This document shows positions 5,696 through 5,994 of a stretch of DNA of 5,994 nucleotides, one piece after another; position 1 is the first letter of the stretch, and every line of letters starts with the position of its first letter. Below the pieces are notes generated by a model. It had not been told where the DNA came from. It did no database searches and saw nothing but the letters and a program-made list of their open reading frames with translations. The DNA is from Candidatus Thiomargarita nelsonii. GTDB lineage: Bacteria > Pseudomonadota > Gammaproteobacteria > Beggiatoales > Beggiatoaceae. Location of the stretch: contig LUTY01001778.1 of NCBI GenBank assembly GCA_001640045.1, forward strand, positions 1 through 5,994. Direction: 5' to 3'. The translations under genes and the position numbers were made by a program.

Positions 5696-5889
5696 TATCC
5701 TACCTCCACATAGCGTAGTTCTCCTTCGTAGTTTAATTCTTCTACTACGGCAAGATAGTCAAAAATGGCATCTTTGATATTCTTCAAAGCCTCGTCCTCG
5801 GTTTGTCCTTGAGACCAACAACCGGGTAATCCGGGACACCAAACCGCATAACCTTCTTCTGTTTTTTTGAGATTGACTTTGTATTTCAT
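5695..5889 (-). CDS. hicB: HicB-type antitoxin, short form (64 aa)
   Basis: Predicted antitoxin that binds and neutralises the HicA mRNA interferase encoded immediately downstream. The 64-residue product has the HicB core: a first strand (MKYKVNLKK), then GYAVWCPGLPGCWSQGQT at residues 13-30, and a helix starting EDEALKNIKDAIFDYL (31-46). This matches the family pattern of an aromatic-rich strand, PxLPGC, a G-T turn and an EAL-type helix. The chain ends after a last strand (ELRYVEV) and has no C-terminal HTH or ribbon-helix-helix, so autorepression by a fused DNA-binding domain is not expected. I start it at the ATG at 5889, preceded by CAGG about 9 bases upstream. A longer in-frame reading to 5973 would encode 28 extra residues entirely from an inverted repeat and is unlikely. 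Its TAA stop shares one base with the hicA ATG. Family assignment is secure; activity is inferred. Confidence 0.85.
   Translation of the reverse strand: MKYKVNLKKTEEGYAVWCPGLPGCWSQGQTEDEALKNIKDAIFDYLAVVEELNYEGELRYVEVG
5703..5707 (-). promoter_or_regulatory. Ribosome binding site of hicA inside hicB
   Basis: The minus strand reads GGAGG, seven bases before the hicA ATG and within the last codons of hicB. It is the strongest Shine-Dalgarno match in the window. It supports the 5695 start and coupled translation of toxin and antitoxin. Confidence 0.75.
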
Positions 5890-5920
5890 AATTGTTGACC
5901 TGTTTTTTTTTCTCGTTACC

Positions 5921-5992
5921 AAGGGCAACCACAAGGGATTGCCCCTACAAACCATCGCTAACTGTAGGGGCAATCCTTTATGGTTGCCCCTT
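5921..5992. repeat. Long inverted repeat upstream of hicB
   Basis: A left arm of 29 bases (5921-5949) and a right arm of 30 bases (5963-5992) are near-perfect inverse complements around a 13-base loop. Both are built on GGGGCAA..CC..GGTTGCCC-type sequence, and each arm contains its own smaller self-complementary part. No gene is encoded within it. It resembles a miniature palindromic element; no transposase or target-site duplication is visible. It sits where the hicB promoter would be expected, and I see no clear -35/-10 there. Confidence 0.7.
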
Positions 5993-5994
5993 TT

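Noticed and set aside
5921..5994. Inverted repeat plus terminal T run as an intrinsic terminator
   Set aside because: The T run is on the plus strand, where no gene precedes it; arms of about 30 bases and internal symmetry fit a repeat element better.

Overview
The window is about 6 kb of AT-leaning DNA in which every credible gene lies on the minus strand. It reads as a compact type III CRISPR-Cas effector locus with a HicBA toxin-antitoxin pair just upstream. The organism is probably a gammaproteobacterium. The intergenic spaces carry short paired-hairpin repeats (core CCCACGC AGA GCGTGGG and GACGC GGA GCGTC) that resemble repeats I associate with the large sulfur bacteria (Beggiatoa/Thioploca/Thiothrix relatives). 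That placement is an inference from repeat style, not a database result.

Layout in the direction of transcription (right to left): 5890-5994 is a long inverted repeat. 5889-5483 is hicB then hicA, overlapping by one base. 5482-5392 is a gap filled by a double-hairpin repeat. 5391-4786 is a 201-residue Csm3/Cas7-like RAMP protein. It overlaps or abuts a 500-residue Csx10-like RAMP protein (4795-3293). 3292-2978 is the largest gap. It contains a possible 35-codon ORF with a good ribosome binding site and a second double-hairpin repeat with decayed copies. 2977-1865 is a CARF protein of the NE0113 type with a C-terminal part that looks like a winged helix. 1864-1748 is a short spacer with two palindromes and a TATAAT box. 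1747-104 is an HD-less Cas10 with an intact GGDD palm motif. 103-1 holds further hairpin repeats.

Likely working model: the Csm3-like and Csx10-like proteins form the crRNA-binding backbone with Cas10. On target RNA binding, the Cas10 palm is predicted to make cyclic oligoadenylate. The CARF protein is the only candidate sensor in the window. It has no HEPN motif, so it may degrade the messenger (ring nuclease) and/or act as a ligand-controlled DNA-binding regulator. No Cas11, Cas6, Cas1/Cas2, HEPN effector or CRISPR array is present, so the system is either minimal, dependent on other loci for crRNA, or cut by the window edges.
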